From Gammaproteobacteria bacterium (lineage in GTDB: Bacteria > Pseudomonadota > Gammaproteobacteria > Arenicellales > Poriferihabitantaceae): 64,000 bases of DNA. Below, one piece after another: positions 10,763 to 17,841 of the stretch. The stretch is from assembly GCA_030432755.1 (NCBI GenBank), contig JAUILZ010000002.1:248001-312000 (forward strand), read 5' to 3'. Below the pieces are notes generated by a model. The model worked only from the letters and a program-made list of their open reading frames with translations, was not told where the DNA came from and made no database searches. How positions within the stretch are numbered: position 1 is the stretch's first letter; the number at the start of each line of letters is the position of its first letter. The position numbers and the translations under genes are program-made.

Positions 10763-11686
10763 TCAGTCGCGCTCTCCCAGGGTGCGCTCCGCGGCGCGGT
10801 AGCCAAGCTCGATGAGCTCCGCCGCGCGATCGAATTCCATGAAGTTGGCGACGTTGCGGGGAATGTCGATGAGCACGTCCGGGGGATAGGCAGCGATCTT
10901 CTGCCTCGCGATGGTGGATTGCATCGCGTCGAACGCGGCATACATCACCTCGCTGATGCTGGCGGCTTCCTCGTCCGCGGGCTCGCGCCCCGACTTCATG
11001 CTGTCGAGAAACTGGGCGATGCGCTCCTGGAAGGCATCGGCGAAACCCCCGTTTTCCCGGGTGGGCTCGCGGTGCAGGGGTTTCTTCTCCGCCGCGTGGA
11101 ATCCACCCCGCAGTTCCCCGCTCACATTCACCGCGATCACGCGATCGGTGTGATCCACCACGGTGGGCGCCATCGGCACCGGGTTCATCACCGCGCCGTC
11201 GATCAGCAGGCGCCCGTTCATCCGCACCGGGGTGAACAGCAGCGGGATCGACACCGAGGCGCGGATCGCGTCGAACACCGGTCCGCGGGTGATCCATACC
11301 TCGCGCGATTTCTGGATATCCACCGCCACCGCGGTGAAACGGATGGCGAGGTCCTCGATCAGGTGTTCGCCGAGCAGTTCGCGCAGGGTATTGAACAGCC
11401 GGTCACCCTTGACGAGGCCGCCACGCCACAGGGTCACGTCGAGCAGGGCAACGATGTCGCGCTTGCGGATCGCGCGCACCCACTGCTCGTAATCATGGAG
11501 CTTGCCGATGGCGTGTATGCCACCGACGCAGGCGCCCATGGAACAGCCCACCAGTGAACTGATCCGGTACCCGTGTTCCTCCAGCCAGCGGATCACACCG
11601 ATATGGGCGAGCCCGCGCGCTCCACCCGCGCCCAGCACCAGGGAAATGTTACGGCCAGCGGCCGGCGGTGGGGAATCCGACATCAC
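10763..11686 (-). CDS. patatin-like phospholipase (RssA type)
   Basis: The 307-residue protein has the three patatin motifs: oxyanion loop GAGGARG (residues 19-25), nucleophile elbow GCSMG with Ser49, and the DGA motif with Asp163 of the Ser-Asp dyad. Patatins hydrolyse acyl esters of lipids. This short type (RssA/NTE family) is usually cytoplasmic or membrane-associated. No signal peptide is visible. It lies 11 bp downstream of the transglycosylase-like lipoprotein and 54 bp before the GST gene, so 12.3 to 9.1 kb may form one envelope-related transcript. Confidence 0.9.
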   Translation of the reverse strand: MMSDSPPPAAGRNISLVLGAGGARGLAHIGVIRWLEEHGYRISSLVGCSMGACVGGIHAIGKLHDYEQWVRAIRKRDIVALLDVTLWRGGLVKGDRLFNTLRELLGEHLIEDLAIRFTAVAVDIQKSREVWITRGPVFDAIRASVSIPLLFTPVRMNGRLLIDGAVMNPVPMAPTVVDHTDRVIAVNVSGELRGGFHAAEKKPLHREPTRENGGFADAFQERIAQFLDSMKSGREPADEEAASISEVMYAAFDAMQSTIARQKIAAYPPDVLIDIPRNVANFMEFDRAAELIELGYRAAERTLGERD

Positions 11687-11697
11687 GGCATATCTGC

Positions 11698-12312
11698 TCA
11701 GAAAAAGAAGCTTCGGCGGCGGCGCTCCAGCTCCGGCTGGCAGGCCGCAAGCTGGGAACGGTAAGTGGTCGCGCGGCGTTCAACCCGGCGGGCGATATCG
11801 ATGAGCCAGCCCTTGTTGTGCCAGGTGCCACGGCGGTAGCCGCCCTGCCCCTCATGATAGTTGAGATACTGGGCGAAGGCATCTGTCTTCGCCACCCCGT
11901 TCAAGCGCAACGTCCGATGAATGTACCACTGGATGAAGTCGATCGAATCGTCGAAATTGTCCCGCTGGCTGAACACGCCACCGGCTTCCTTGCGATAGAG
12001 GGACCAGGTACTGTCGAGGGCCTGCGGATAGCCATAGGCATCGCTACCGCGGCCGTAGGGAATGAACAGAAAGAAGCGCATCGGCGGCTTGGCCCGGGCG
12101 CGAAACCCGGATTCCTGGGCCATGATGGCCATGGGCACATCCAGCGGGCCGTCCCAGCGCCGCGCGGCCTCTACGGAATCTTCGTACCAGCCAGGCTTCT
12201 CACGGTAGATCTCACACAGGTTCCCCATCGTCGATGGCGGGCGGGAGACGCAGGCGGAAAGCAGTGCTCCCGCCACCAGCATCAGCAGGAATACCTTTCT
12301 GGCACGGGGCAT
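11698..12312 (-). CDS. lipoprotein with transglycosylase-SLT-like domain
   Basis: A 204-residue exported lipoprotein: signal peptide MPRARKVFLLMLVAGALLSA and a lipobox with Cys21. The mature part reads like a lysozyme-type SLT domain: MAIMAQESGFRARAK (Glu in the expected catalytic ES position), YGYPQALDSTW and YLNYHEGQGGYRRGTW. It probably cuts peptidoglycan glycan strands at the inner face of the outer membrane. The ATG at 12312 fits the signal peptide better than the one six codons upstream. The C-terminus is unusually basic (ERRRRSFFF). Confidence 0.8.
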   Translation of the reverse strand: MPRARKVFLLMLVAGALLSACVSRPPSTMGNLCEIYREKPGWYEDSVEAARRWDGPLDVPMAIMAQESGFRARAKPPMRFFLFIPYGRGSDAYGYPQALDSTWSLYRKEAGGVFSQRDNFDDSIDFIQWYIHRTLRLNGVAKTDAFAQYLNYHEGQGGYRRGTWHNKGWLIDIARRVERRATTYRSQLAACQPELERRRRSFFF

Positions 12313-12429
12313 GGCCCATGATACCGCCATGCGTGTCCGGCCGGGGAGCTATGCTTCCGGGGAACTGGTGATGTTGTCGGTTGGGTGGCGAGAGGATCGA
12401 GCCGTCGCCGGCGGCCTGGTCTCAGTCGC

Positions 12430-12780
12430 TCAGGAAAGGAGTGCTGGCCGGGCGTGATGTTGCGGCAGGTGGTGAACCATGTCGGCGAAACTGATGCCGG
12501 GGCCGTCCTGCTCCAGGCCGGACTGGCGCGCCTGGCGCAGAATGTCGCGGGTCACGGTGTAGATCGCCATCTTGCGAAGCGGGCGGCTGGATACCGCCGC
12601 CATGGCGTCGAACACGAGCTCCGAATCGCGGTAGCGCTCGGCCATCTCGCCAAGCAGGCTGGACATCTTCCGGCACTTGCCCTCGAGGCCGCCGGAAGCG
12701 GGAAAATCGATTTGCTGGACGACCTCGCAGGAAACGCTGGCGAGCTGGTCAAGATCCTGGTGACTGATATTGCTGTTCAT
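12430..12780 (-). CDS. hypothetical protein (116 aa) downstream of a sigma-54 promoter
   Basis: I do not recognise this family. The protein is soluble and mostly helical by composition, with two cysteines near the start (VSCEVV, GKCRKM) and a His-rich end (MVHHLPQHH). No membrane segment or signal peptide is seen. Codon use is like its neighbours. Its start lies 78 bp downstream of a strong intrinsic terminator (12858-12907), which itself lies downstream of a perfect sigma-54 promoter (12988-13003). It may be expressed by read-through past that terminator, or from its own weak promoter. Confidence 0.6.
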   Translation of the reverse strand: MNSNISHQDLDQLASVSCEVVQQIDFPASGGLEGKCRKMSSLLGEMAERYRDSELVFDAMAAVSSRPLRKMAIYTVTRDILRQARQSGLEQDGPGISFADMVHHLPQHHARPALLS

Positions 12781-12857
12781 AATCGTAACCCCTTTCCCGG
12801 TGCCATCACTGGCGGTTTCGTTTTAGTACTGTCAGCGGCCGGCGGGAATCGAAGGGG

Positions 12858-12907
12858 AAAAAAAGCAGGCCCGGTTTCCAGCGGATTTCTCCGCTGGTCC
12901 GGGCCTG
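12858..12907 (-). terminator. strong intrinsic terminator, minus strand
   Basis: The stem has an outer 9 bp CAGGCCCGG/CCGGGCCTG (12866-12874 with 12899-12907) and an inner 8 bp CCAGCGGA/TCCGCTGG (12878-12885 with 12890-12897). On the minus strand it is followed by C and seven T residues (12864-12858). Confidence 0.85.
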
Positions 12908-12977
12908 TCCACTAACGTACCACTTTCACCTCAAAACTCGGTCGGTACGGGTCAATACCCCCAGCGTTTAGCTGCTG
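12858..12977 (-). ncRNA. candidate sigma-54-dependent small RNA (about 120 nt)
   Basis: The interval runs from the start site predicted by a perfect sigma-54 promoter to the last U of an intrinsic terminator, and holds no open frame of note. On the minus strand it can form short hairpins at 12962-12974 (4 bp), 12949-12960 (GGGT/ACCC) and 12917-12948 (GTACC/GGTAC, with a large A/G-rich loop), then the terminator stem. Size, promoter type and terminator resemble known sigma-54 sRNAs such as GlmY, Qrr and CrcZ in layout only; no sequence match is claimed. It could instead be an attenuated leader of the 116-residue gene. Confidence 0.5.
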
Positions 12978-12987
12978 TAGTCCTTAA

Positions 12988-13003
12988 TGCAACATCCGTG
13001 CCA
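12988..13003 (-). promoter_or_regulatory. sigma-54 (RpoN) promoter, perfect consensus
   Basis: On the minus strand TGGCACG (13003-12997), four bases, TTGC (12992-12989) and A (12988) match the RpoN -24/-12 consensus at every fixed position, with correct GG-to-GC spacing. The transcription start is expected near 12977. The next 60 bp upstream (about 13013-13072) are strikingly A+T-rich in this G+C-rich genome and contain an IHF-like AATCAATAATATA. That is what an enhancer-dependent promoter needs for DNA bending. Confidence 0.75.
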
Positions 13004-13012
13004 AACTCGAAA

Positions 13013-13191
13013 ACGAATTCAAAAAAAGTTTTAAAAAATTTTATATTATTGATTTATAAGTATTTTTACGGTCTATCTGCAGCCTGATGAAGCCAGGGAC
13101 GGTGCGCGGGAAAAAATGACACAGCGTGAAAATCTGTTGACAAATCCTGTCACCGGGTGGCAACACCCGGTCAGATATTACCCACCCGCGG
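13013..13191. promoter_or_regulatory. A+T-rich tract and inverted repeats upstream of the sigma-54 promoter and of moxR
   Basis: Positions 13013-13072 form an A+T island. Beyond it lie TGACA-N5-TGTCA (13138-13152), a perfect 8 bp hairpin ACCGGGTG-GCAA-CACCCGGT (13152-13171) and the palindrome CCCGCGGG (13184-13191). At 130-200 bp from the sigma-54 start they sit where activator sites often lie. They are also 45-100 bp before the moxR start and could be its operator. TATACT at 13194-13199 is a possible -10 box for moxR. Confidence 0.4.
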
Positions 13192-13237
13192 GGTATACTC
13201 GCCCGCACTTCAACCGGCTTTGCACGGCGTTTTACCC

Positions 13238-14113
13238 ATGTTTCCCAATGATCCCGCGGCCCTCCAGGCGCAGTTTGCCGAGGCTGGCTACATCACCGAC
13301 CCGGAACTGGCCACCGCGATCTGCCTGATGCAGGCGCTCGAACGCCCGCTGCTGGTGGAGGGCGAGGCGGGAGTCGGCAAGACTGAGATCGCGCGCACCC
13401 TCGCCAGGGTGGCGGACTGCCGCCTCATCCGCCTGCAATGCTACGAGGGCCTCGACAGCAGCGCCGCGGTCTACGAGTGGAATTACAGCCGCCAGTTGCT
13501 CGCCATCAAGCTGCAGGAATCCGGCGCCAGCCACGACTCGCTGGACGTGTTCGGACCCGACTTCCTCCTCGAACGGCCCCTGCTGCAGTCCATTCGCCAG
13601 GCCGAGGCGCCGATCCTGCTGGTGGACGAGATCGACCGCGCCGACGAGGCCTTCGAGGCCTTCCTGCTGGAATTGCTGGCGGATTTCCAGATCACGATCC
13701 CGGAACTGGGCACCATCACCGCGCGCTCGATCCCGCGGGTGATCCTGACCTCCAACGGCACCCGCGACCTGAGCGACGCCCTGCGCCGGCGCTGCCTCTA
13801 CCACTATCTCGATTTTCCCGACCAGGCGCGGGAGCTGGCCATCGTCGAGCGCCGGCTGCCCGAGATCAACGCGAGCCTCGCCGACCAGGTGACGCGCGTG
13901 GTCCAGGTGCTGCGCCAGCGCGACCTGGTGAAATCACCGGGCGTAGCGGAGACCCTTGACTGGTGCATTGCGCTGGGCGCGCGCGGCGTCACCGACCTCG
14001 CCGACGACACTGACGCGCTCGTCATGACCCGCGGCTGCGTACTCAAGCACCGAGACGACTTCGACGCCCTCGACGCCGAGACCATGGCCGGAATCGTCCA
14101 GCGTCTCGCGTGA
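13238..14113 (+). CDS. MoxR family AAA+ ATPase
   Basis: A 291-residue AAA+ ATPase with Walker A GEAGVGKT (residues 42-49), Walker B ILLVDEIDRA (about 125-134), sensor 1 VILTSNGTR and a typical lid. MoxR ATPases act as chaperones that help mature or activate target complexes, working with a VWA-domain partner. That partner is the next gene, overlapping by GTGA. This pair type resembles CoxD/CoxE of CO dehydrogenase clusters, but no molybdo-enzyme gene is present here, so the client is unknown. The ATG at 13238 was chosen because the frame upstream runs through promoter-like palindromes. Confidence 0.9.
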   Translation: MFPNDPAALQAQFAEAGYITDPELATAICLMQALERPLLVEGEAGVGKTEIARTLARVADCRLIRLQCYEGLDSSAAVYEWNYSRQLLAIKLQESGASHDSLDVFGPDFLLERPLLQSIRQAEAPILLVDEIDRADEAFEAFLLELLADFQITIPELGTITARSIPRVILTSNGTRDLSDALRRRCLYHYLDFPDQARELAIVERRLPEINASLADQVTRVVQVLRQRDLVKSPGVAETLDWCIALGARGVTDLADDTDALVMTRGCVLKHRDDFDALDAETMAGIVQRLA

Positions 14114-15309
14114 ACGCCGCCACCTGCGCGGGCTCGCCCCTCGAGCGGGTGCTGCGCTTCGCAACCTACCTGCGCGCCCAGGGCTACCGCATCGGCGCCG
14201 GTGAGCTCTCCGACCTCGTGCGCGTGGTGGCGGAGGGCGGCGTACTGGATCCCGGTCATGCGCGCCACGGCATGCGCGCGCTGTGCTGCCGCAACGATGA
14301 CGAATGGCGGGAATTCGACGGCCATTTCGCGCGCTACTGGTATCCCGTGGAATCGGAGCAGATGCCAATGTCTCCGACCGGCGCGGTCGATCCGCCGGCG
14401 GGTGGCCAGGGGCTGGTGGGCATGTCCGGAACCAGCAGCCGTGAGCCCGACAGCACCCACGGCCAGAGCGACATCGAGGGCAGCGGCGCCGGCCGCCAGC
14501 GCACGCTGGGCAAGGCCGACTTCCGCTTCCTTGGTGACCGCGGCGCGATGCGCGAGGTGGAATTCCTTGCAGAGCGCCTTGGCGGCCAGCTACGGCGCCG
14601 CCTGGGACGGCGGCGCGTCGTTTCCCCCCGTGGCGGGAAACTGGACATTCGCCGCACCCTGCGGCGAAGCCTGGCCACCGGCGGGCTGCCGTTGAACCCG
14701 GGGTGGAGCCGGCGACAGCCCGCGCCGCTGCACCTCGTGATCCTGCACGACGTCTCCCATTCCATGACCTGGAACAACCCCCTGCTGTTCCGCTTCGTGC
14801 GCGGCCTGATGCAGCAGTTCCGCGGATCCCTCGCCTACGCCTTCCATACCCGCCTGTTCGAGGTGACGCCCTACTTCCGCGAGCGCTCGATGGCGCGCAT
14901 GCGCGCGCGCCTGGACGCGGGCGAGAATCTCTGGCTCGGCGGTACCTGCATCGCGCGATCGCTGGAAGAGTTCAACCGGGACCATGGTCGCCGGGTGCGC
15001 GCGGACTCCCACGTGATCATCATCAGCGACGGCTTCGACACCGATGACCCCGCGCTCCTGCGCGCTGCGCTGAGTCTCCTGCGCGGCCGCTGCCGGCAGG
15101 TCCTTTGGATGAACCCGATGCTGGGCCGAAAGGGGGTCACGTTGACCGCGGAGCAGCTCTCCGAACGCCTGCCCATGGTGGACCGGTTCCTGTCCGCCAA
15201 CAGCCTGGATGGGTTGCGCGCGGCCATCGACGCGCTCGCGAAACCCGGTTGGCGGAGCACCAGAACTGCCCGCGAGATGTCCCGGGAGGACATGCCGGCA
15301 ACTGCCTGA
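14110..15309 (+). CDS. VWA domain-containing protein (CoxE-like)
   Basis: A 399-residue cytoplasmic protein starting with GTG (14110), overlapping the moxR stop by GTGA. The N-terminal part is the CoxE-like helical region. A linker around 85-130 is rich in Gly, Ser and Pro. The C-terminal von Willebrand A domain carries the metal-ion-dependent site DVSHSM (about residue 214) and the later ISDGFDTDDP. Such proteins bind the client and the MoxR ring. The tight translational coupling supports a two-protein machine. Its 3' end faces the thioesterase gene with a 9 bp gap. Confidence 0.88.
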   Translation: MNAATCAGSPLERVLRFATYLRAQGYRIGAGELSDLVRVVAEGGVLDPGHARHGMRALCCRNDDEWREFDGHFARYWYPVESEQMPMSPTGAVDPPAGGQGLVGMSGTSSREPDSTHGQSDIEGSGAGRQRTLGKADFRFLGDRGAMREVEFLAERLGGQLRRRLGRRRVVSPRGGKLDIRRTLRRSLATGGLPLNPGWSRRQPAPLHLVILHDVSHSMTWNNPLLFRFVRGLMQQFRGSLAYAFHTRLFEVTPYFRERSMARMRARLDAGENLWLGGTCIARSLEEFNRDHGRRVRADSHVIIISDGFDTDDPALLRAALSLLRGRCRQVLWMNPMLGRKGVTLTAEQLSERLPMVDRFLSANSLDGLRAAIDALAKPGWRSTRTAREMSREDMPATA

Positions 15310-15318
15310 GCGAATGAT

Positions 15319-15777
15319 TCAGCCGCGCACGTCGTCGCGGCCGGCGATGGTCATGATGGTGGCGGTCATGCTCGCCACGTGCTTCTCGCCGTCCGGGCCG
15401 GCGCCGTAGAGATCGCCCTGGGCCACGGTGATGGTGCGCCCTGGCTTCGCCACCCGTCCATGGGCGACGAACCGCTCTCCCCGTGCGGGCGACAGCAGGT
15501 TGATCTTGAACTCGATGGTGAGCACCCCCGCGTCCGCGGGCATGAGCGAGTAGGCGGCGTAACCGCAGGCGCTGTCGAGCACCGTGGCGAGGATGCCGGC
15601 GTGAATGAAACCGTGTTGCTGGGTCAGGTGCTGCTGATACTCGAAGGCCAGCGTTACCGCGCCGGGCGTTACCTCCTCCAGCCTGGTGCCAATGGTGGCC
15701 AGCGCCTGCTGGCGCAGCACGCTTTCCCGCACCCGCTCCGCGTAGCCATCATCGGCGGGCCGCAACTCTTTCGTCAT
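15319..15777 (-). CDS. PaaI-family hotdog thioesterase
   Basis: The 152-residue protein shows the PaaI/YiiD hotdog pattern: QQHGFIHAGILATVLDSACG (about residues 54-73), where the central helix holds the acid residue, and TIEFKINLLSPARGE, the usual basic strand. These enzymes hydrolyse acyl-CoA thioesters, often aromatic or medium-chain. The preceding 35-residue membrane ORF overlaps it by ATGA, suggesting coupled translation. Substrate unknown. Confidence 0.85.
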   Translation of the reverse strand: MTKELRPADDGYAERVRESVLRQQALATIGTRLEEVTPGAVTLAFEYQQHLTQQHGFIHAGILATVLDSACGYAAYSLMPADAGVLTIEFKINLLSPARGERFVAHGRVAKPGRTITVAQGDLYGAGPDGEKHVASMTATIMTIAGRDDVRG

Positions 15778-15881
15778 TGCCCCGAATCCCCGTTACCGCC
15801 GGAGAACAGCCACCAGAGCCCGATGACGACGAGGCCGACGGGCAGGATGACGGCGGGCAGAAGTAACAGGAACAGGTCCAC
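15774..15881 (-). CDS. tiny membrane protein (35 aa) overlapping the thioesterase gene
   Basis: A GTG-started frame directly after an in-frame TAA two codons upstream encodes one hydrophobic helix (MDLFLLLLPAVILPVGLVV...) ending in a Gly/Ser-rich tail. Its TGA overlaps the thioesterase ATG (ATGA), the usual sign of coupled translation. No clear ribosome site is visible and GTG is the only possible common start. I recognise no family. It may be a membrane-anchoring or regulatory micropeptide, or a chance frame. Confidence 0.4.
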   Translation of the reverse strand: MDLFLLLLPAVILPVGLVVIGLWWLFSGGNGDSGQ

Positions 15882-15942
15882 GATCAGTTAGGCGGGAATG
15901 TGTTGCGGGAGAGGCGCGAGGGTATCACGACCGGCGCGGCGC

Positions 15943-16248
15943 TCAGCGCCGCACACGCGCCAGGAAGCGCACCGGGGTCATGAGCAGGTAGAGGGCGAGA
16001 AAGGCGCAGAGCACGAAGAACGTGTGCACGACGATGCCGTCGCCGTTCAGGATGTTGTAGGCGACCCGGTAGGCCGCGGCCACGTGCACCTCCTCGAAAA
16101 GACGCACCGACCCCTGCTTGACCCATTCCTGCACCACCAGCAGCATGTCCGAGTGGCGCACCGCGAGATAGATCTGGCAGCCGAGCGCCAGCAGGGAACA
16201 CAGCAACACCCGGGTAAGAAACAGGCTCAGGCCCGCCAACTGTCTCAT
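15943..16248 (-). CDS. small two-helix membrane protein, function unknown
   Basis: A 101-residue protein starting MRQLAGLSLFLTR with one hydrophobic helix near residues 5-30 and another near 70-92 (VVHTFFVLCAFLALYLLM), ending basic. A loop between them is mildly charged. The ATG at 16248 was preferred to a reading 54 codons longer, whose extra part is Cys/Arg-rich and not coding-like. It lies 61 bp upstream of the 35-residue ORF and is divergent from the 82-residue gene at 16391. No family was recognised. Confidence 0.6.
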   Translation of the reverse strand: MRQLAGLSLFLTRVLLCSLLALGCQIYLAVRHSDMLLVVQEWVKQGSVRLFEEVHVAAAYRVAYNILNGDGIVVHTFFVLCAFLALYLLMTPVRFLARVRR

Positions 16249-16390
16249 GGTTACGACCCGATGGATTAGTGTGATAACTTTAGCATGGTGGGACGCGGCA
16301 ACCTCTGTCCGTGGCCGTGCATCCCGCCAGCATACCGGTACGCAGAAAACCGGCGAGAGACAACCCGTATCGCGGAGGTGGGGAGATATC

Positions 16391-16639
16391 GTGAAACGGC
16401 TACTGGACAACCTGCTGTTGCTCGCCGTGATGGCGGGGGCCGGGTATGCGCTGTATCACTACCTGCGGGACCCGCCGGAAAAGCCCACCGTCAAGGTGCG
16501 TTACGGCGAAAACGAACAGGAGACCATGTTCCACGAACGCGAGGAAGCGGGCAGCGGCATCGACGACTGCTATCGCTATGTCAATCCGGACTCCGTGGAG
16601 GGCTGCCTGGAACGGCGGGGAAAAACAAACACGGACTAG
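16391..16639 (+). CDS. small single-pass membrane protein, function unknown
   Basis: An 82-residue protein from a GTG at 16391, preceded by GGAGGTGGGGAG, which decides the start. One N-terminal membrane helix (LLDNLLLLAVMAGAGYALYH) is followed by a charged tail (KVRYGENEQETMFHEREE) with two cysteines (DDCYRY, GCLERR) that could pair outside the cytoplasm. No family was recognised. It stands alone, followed by 445 bp without a gene. Confidence 0.6.
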   Translation: MKRLLDNLLLLAVMAGAGYALYHYLRDPPEKPTVKVRYGENEQETMFHEREEAGSGIDDCYRYVNPDSVEGCLERRGKTNTD

Positions 16640-17084
16640 CTTGGGGCTTTGACTGGCTCCTGGCTACCAGCCTGCCCAGTGTCTCCCACGCGAAATGCCA
16701 GCGAAAGCTGGCATCCATGTATAACTTGCCCGAACCGCCGTTACTTTGCGTCCCGGGTTGAACCCCGTACTGGATCCCGGCTTTCGCTGGGATTACTTCA
16801 TTGCCAGCCGCACCTCATTCCGAAGTGCCCTATTCCGAAGCACCCTTCCTGACACCCAACCTACCGACCGTAGACCTTTCTGTGACAGGTGCCAGAATCG
16901 GCCTCAAGATCGACTGATTGCAGGTAATTTCGAGCCCGATTCGCAAACCTGTTCCAGGATCAACCGAGCGCAGGCGAGACAAGGCGGGCCTGGCAAAAAA
17001 AGCGCAGTGTACACGTAGTACATGAGCATTTTTTTGACGGGCCCAACGCCGTATCGCCAAGCGCAGGTTATCCTGGGACAGGTT
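16640..17084. other. 445 bp gene-free region made of two kinds of palindromic repeats
   Basis: No gene is supported here. The region holds a REP-like palindrome pair (16696-16793), about 150 bp of unremarkable sequence, and copy A of the nested-hairpin repeat (16945-17085), which ends at the stop codon of nrdJb. Confidence 0.7.
16696..16793. repeat. REP-like palindrome pair in inverted orientation
   Basis: The first is a perfect 7 bp hairpin TGCCAGC-GAAA-GCTGGCA (16696-16713). The second is ATCCCGGC-TTTC-GCTGGGAT (16774-16793), 8 bp with one G-T pair. Read on opposite strands, both follow TGGAT-CC-GGC/AGC-TTTC-GC, so they are inverted copies about 60 bp apart. The locus at 8691-8756 is of the same type. 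Confidence 0.65.
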
Positions 17085-17085
17085 T
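16945..17085. repeat. nested-hairpin repeat, copy A
   Basis: Outer arms are AAACCTGTTCCAGGAT (16945-16960) and ATCCTGGGACAGGTTT (17070-17085), 15 of 16 pairs standard and one T-G. Inner arms are GGGCCTGGCAAAAAAA (16986-17001) and TTTTTTTGACGGGCCC (17029-17044). The loop is the core shared by all three copies (starts GCGCAGTG, ends ATGAGC), with its own small stem TGTAC/GTACA. The right edge touches the nrdJb stop codon. Copies B and C are at 22676 and 31989. Confidence 0.85.
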
Positions 17086-17804
17086 CAGCCGCATTTGCTG
17101 TCGCCGCAGTTTAGACAGGTCATACACCCATCCATCAGGATGGAAGCCCGCGTATTGCACTTGTTGCAAAGCACCGCGCCTTCCGGAAAGGGGGTTTCCA
17201 TGGCCTCGTCCTGGTCCGCGTTGCTTGCCGTCTGACGGTCCTCGTACTCGCGTCTCTTCTCGTCGATCAGGCGTTGCTGGTGTTCGTCCAGGCCCGGGTC
17301 CTGGATCATGCCGATCATCTTCAGGTGGTTCTCGATGGCGTCGCCGATCTCCGCCACCAGTGAGGGCATGAACTTGCCGCCCTTCTTGAAGTAGCCGCCC
17401 TTGGGATCGAACACGCTCTGCAGTTCGTTGACCAGGAAGGTGACGTCGCCGCCCTTGCGGAACACCGCCGAGATGATCAGGGTGAGGCCCGAGATCCACT
17501 GGTAGTGATCCATGTTCTTCGAGTTGATGAAGATCTCGAACGGGCGACGTTTCTCGTAGGGTGTTCCCGGGTTCAGCACCATGTCGTTGATGGTGATGTA
17601 GAAGGCATGTTCCGACACCGGGGTCTTGATCTTGTAGGTGCTGCCGAGAAGCATCTCCGGACGCGCGACCTTCTCGTGCATCTGCACGATCTTGGCCTGC
17701 TCCCGGGGGACCTCCGTTACAGCGCTCTTCGCCGGCTCCGCCGGTTTTTCATCTGGCTTGACCACTTCGTAGCCAACGATCTTCTTTTCGATTTTGGTGC
17801 TCAT
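17085..17804 (-). CDS. nrdJb: class II ribonucleotide reductase, small accessory subunit NrdJb
   Basis: In some gammaproteobacteria the B12-dependent (class II) reductase is split; NrdJb is the C-terminal part made as a second protein and is needed for turnover. This 239-residue protein has the TSCPD-type core (FEIFINSKNMDHYQWISGL, about residues 88-106) and a cysteine-rich tail (LCNKCNTRASI, MTCLNCGDSKCG) that can pass electrons from thioredoxin to the active site. It starts 37 bp after nrdJa on the same strand. Its TGA stop abuts copy A of the nested-hairpin repeat. Confidence 0.92.
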   Translation of the reverse strand: MSTKIEKKIVGYEVVKPDEKPAEPAKSAVTEVPREQAKIVQMHEKVARPEMLLGSTYKIKTPVSEHAFYITINDMVLNPGTPYEKRRPFEIFINSKNMDHYQWISGLTLIISAVFRKGGDVTFLVNELQSVFDPKGGYFKKGGKFMPSLVAEIGDAIENHLKMIGMIQDPGLDEHQQRLIDEKRREYEDRQTASNADQDEAMETPFPEGAVLCNKCNTRASILMDGCMTCLNCGDSKCG

Positions 17805-17841
17805 TGTCTTTTATCTCGCGATGCAGTACTTCCAAGCAGTC

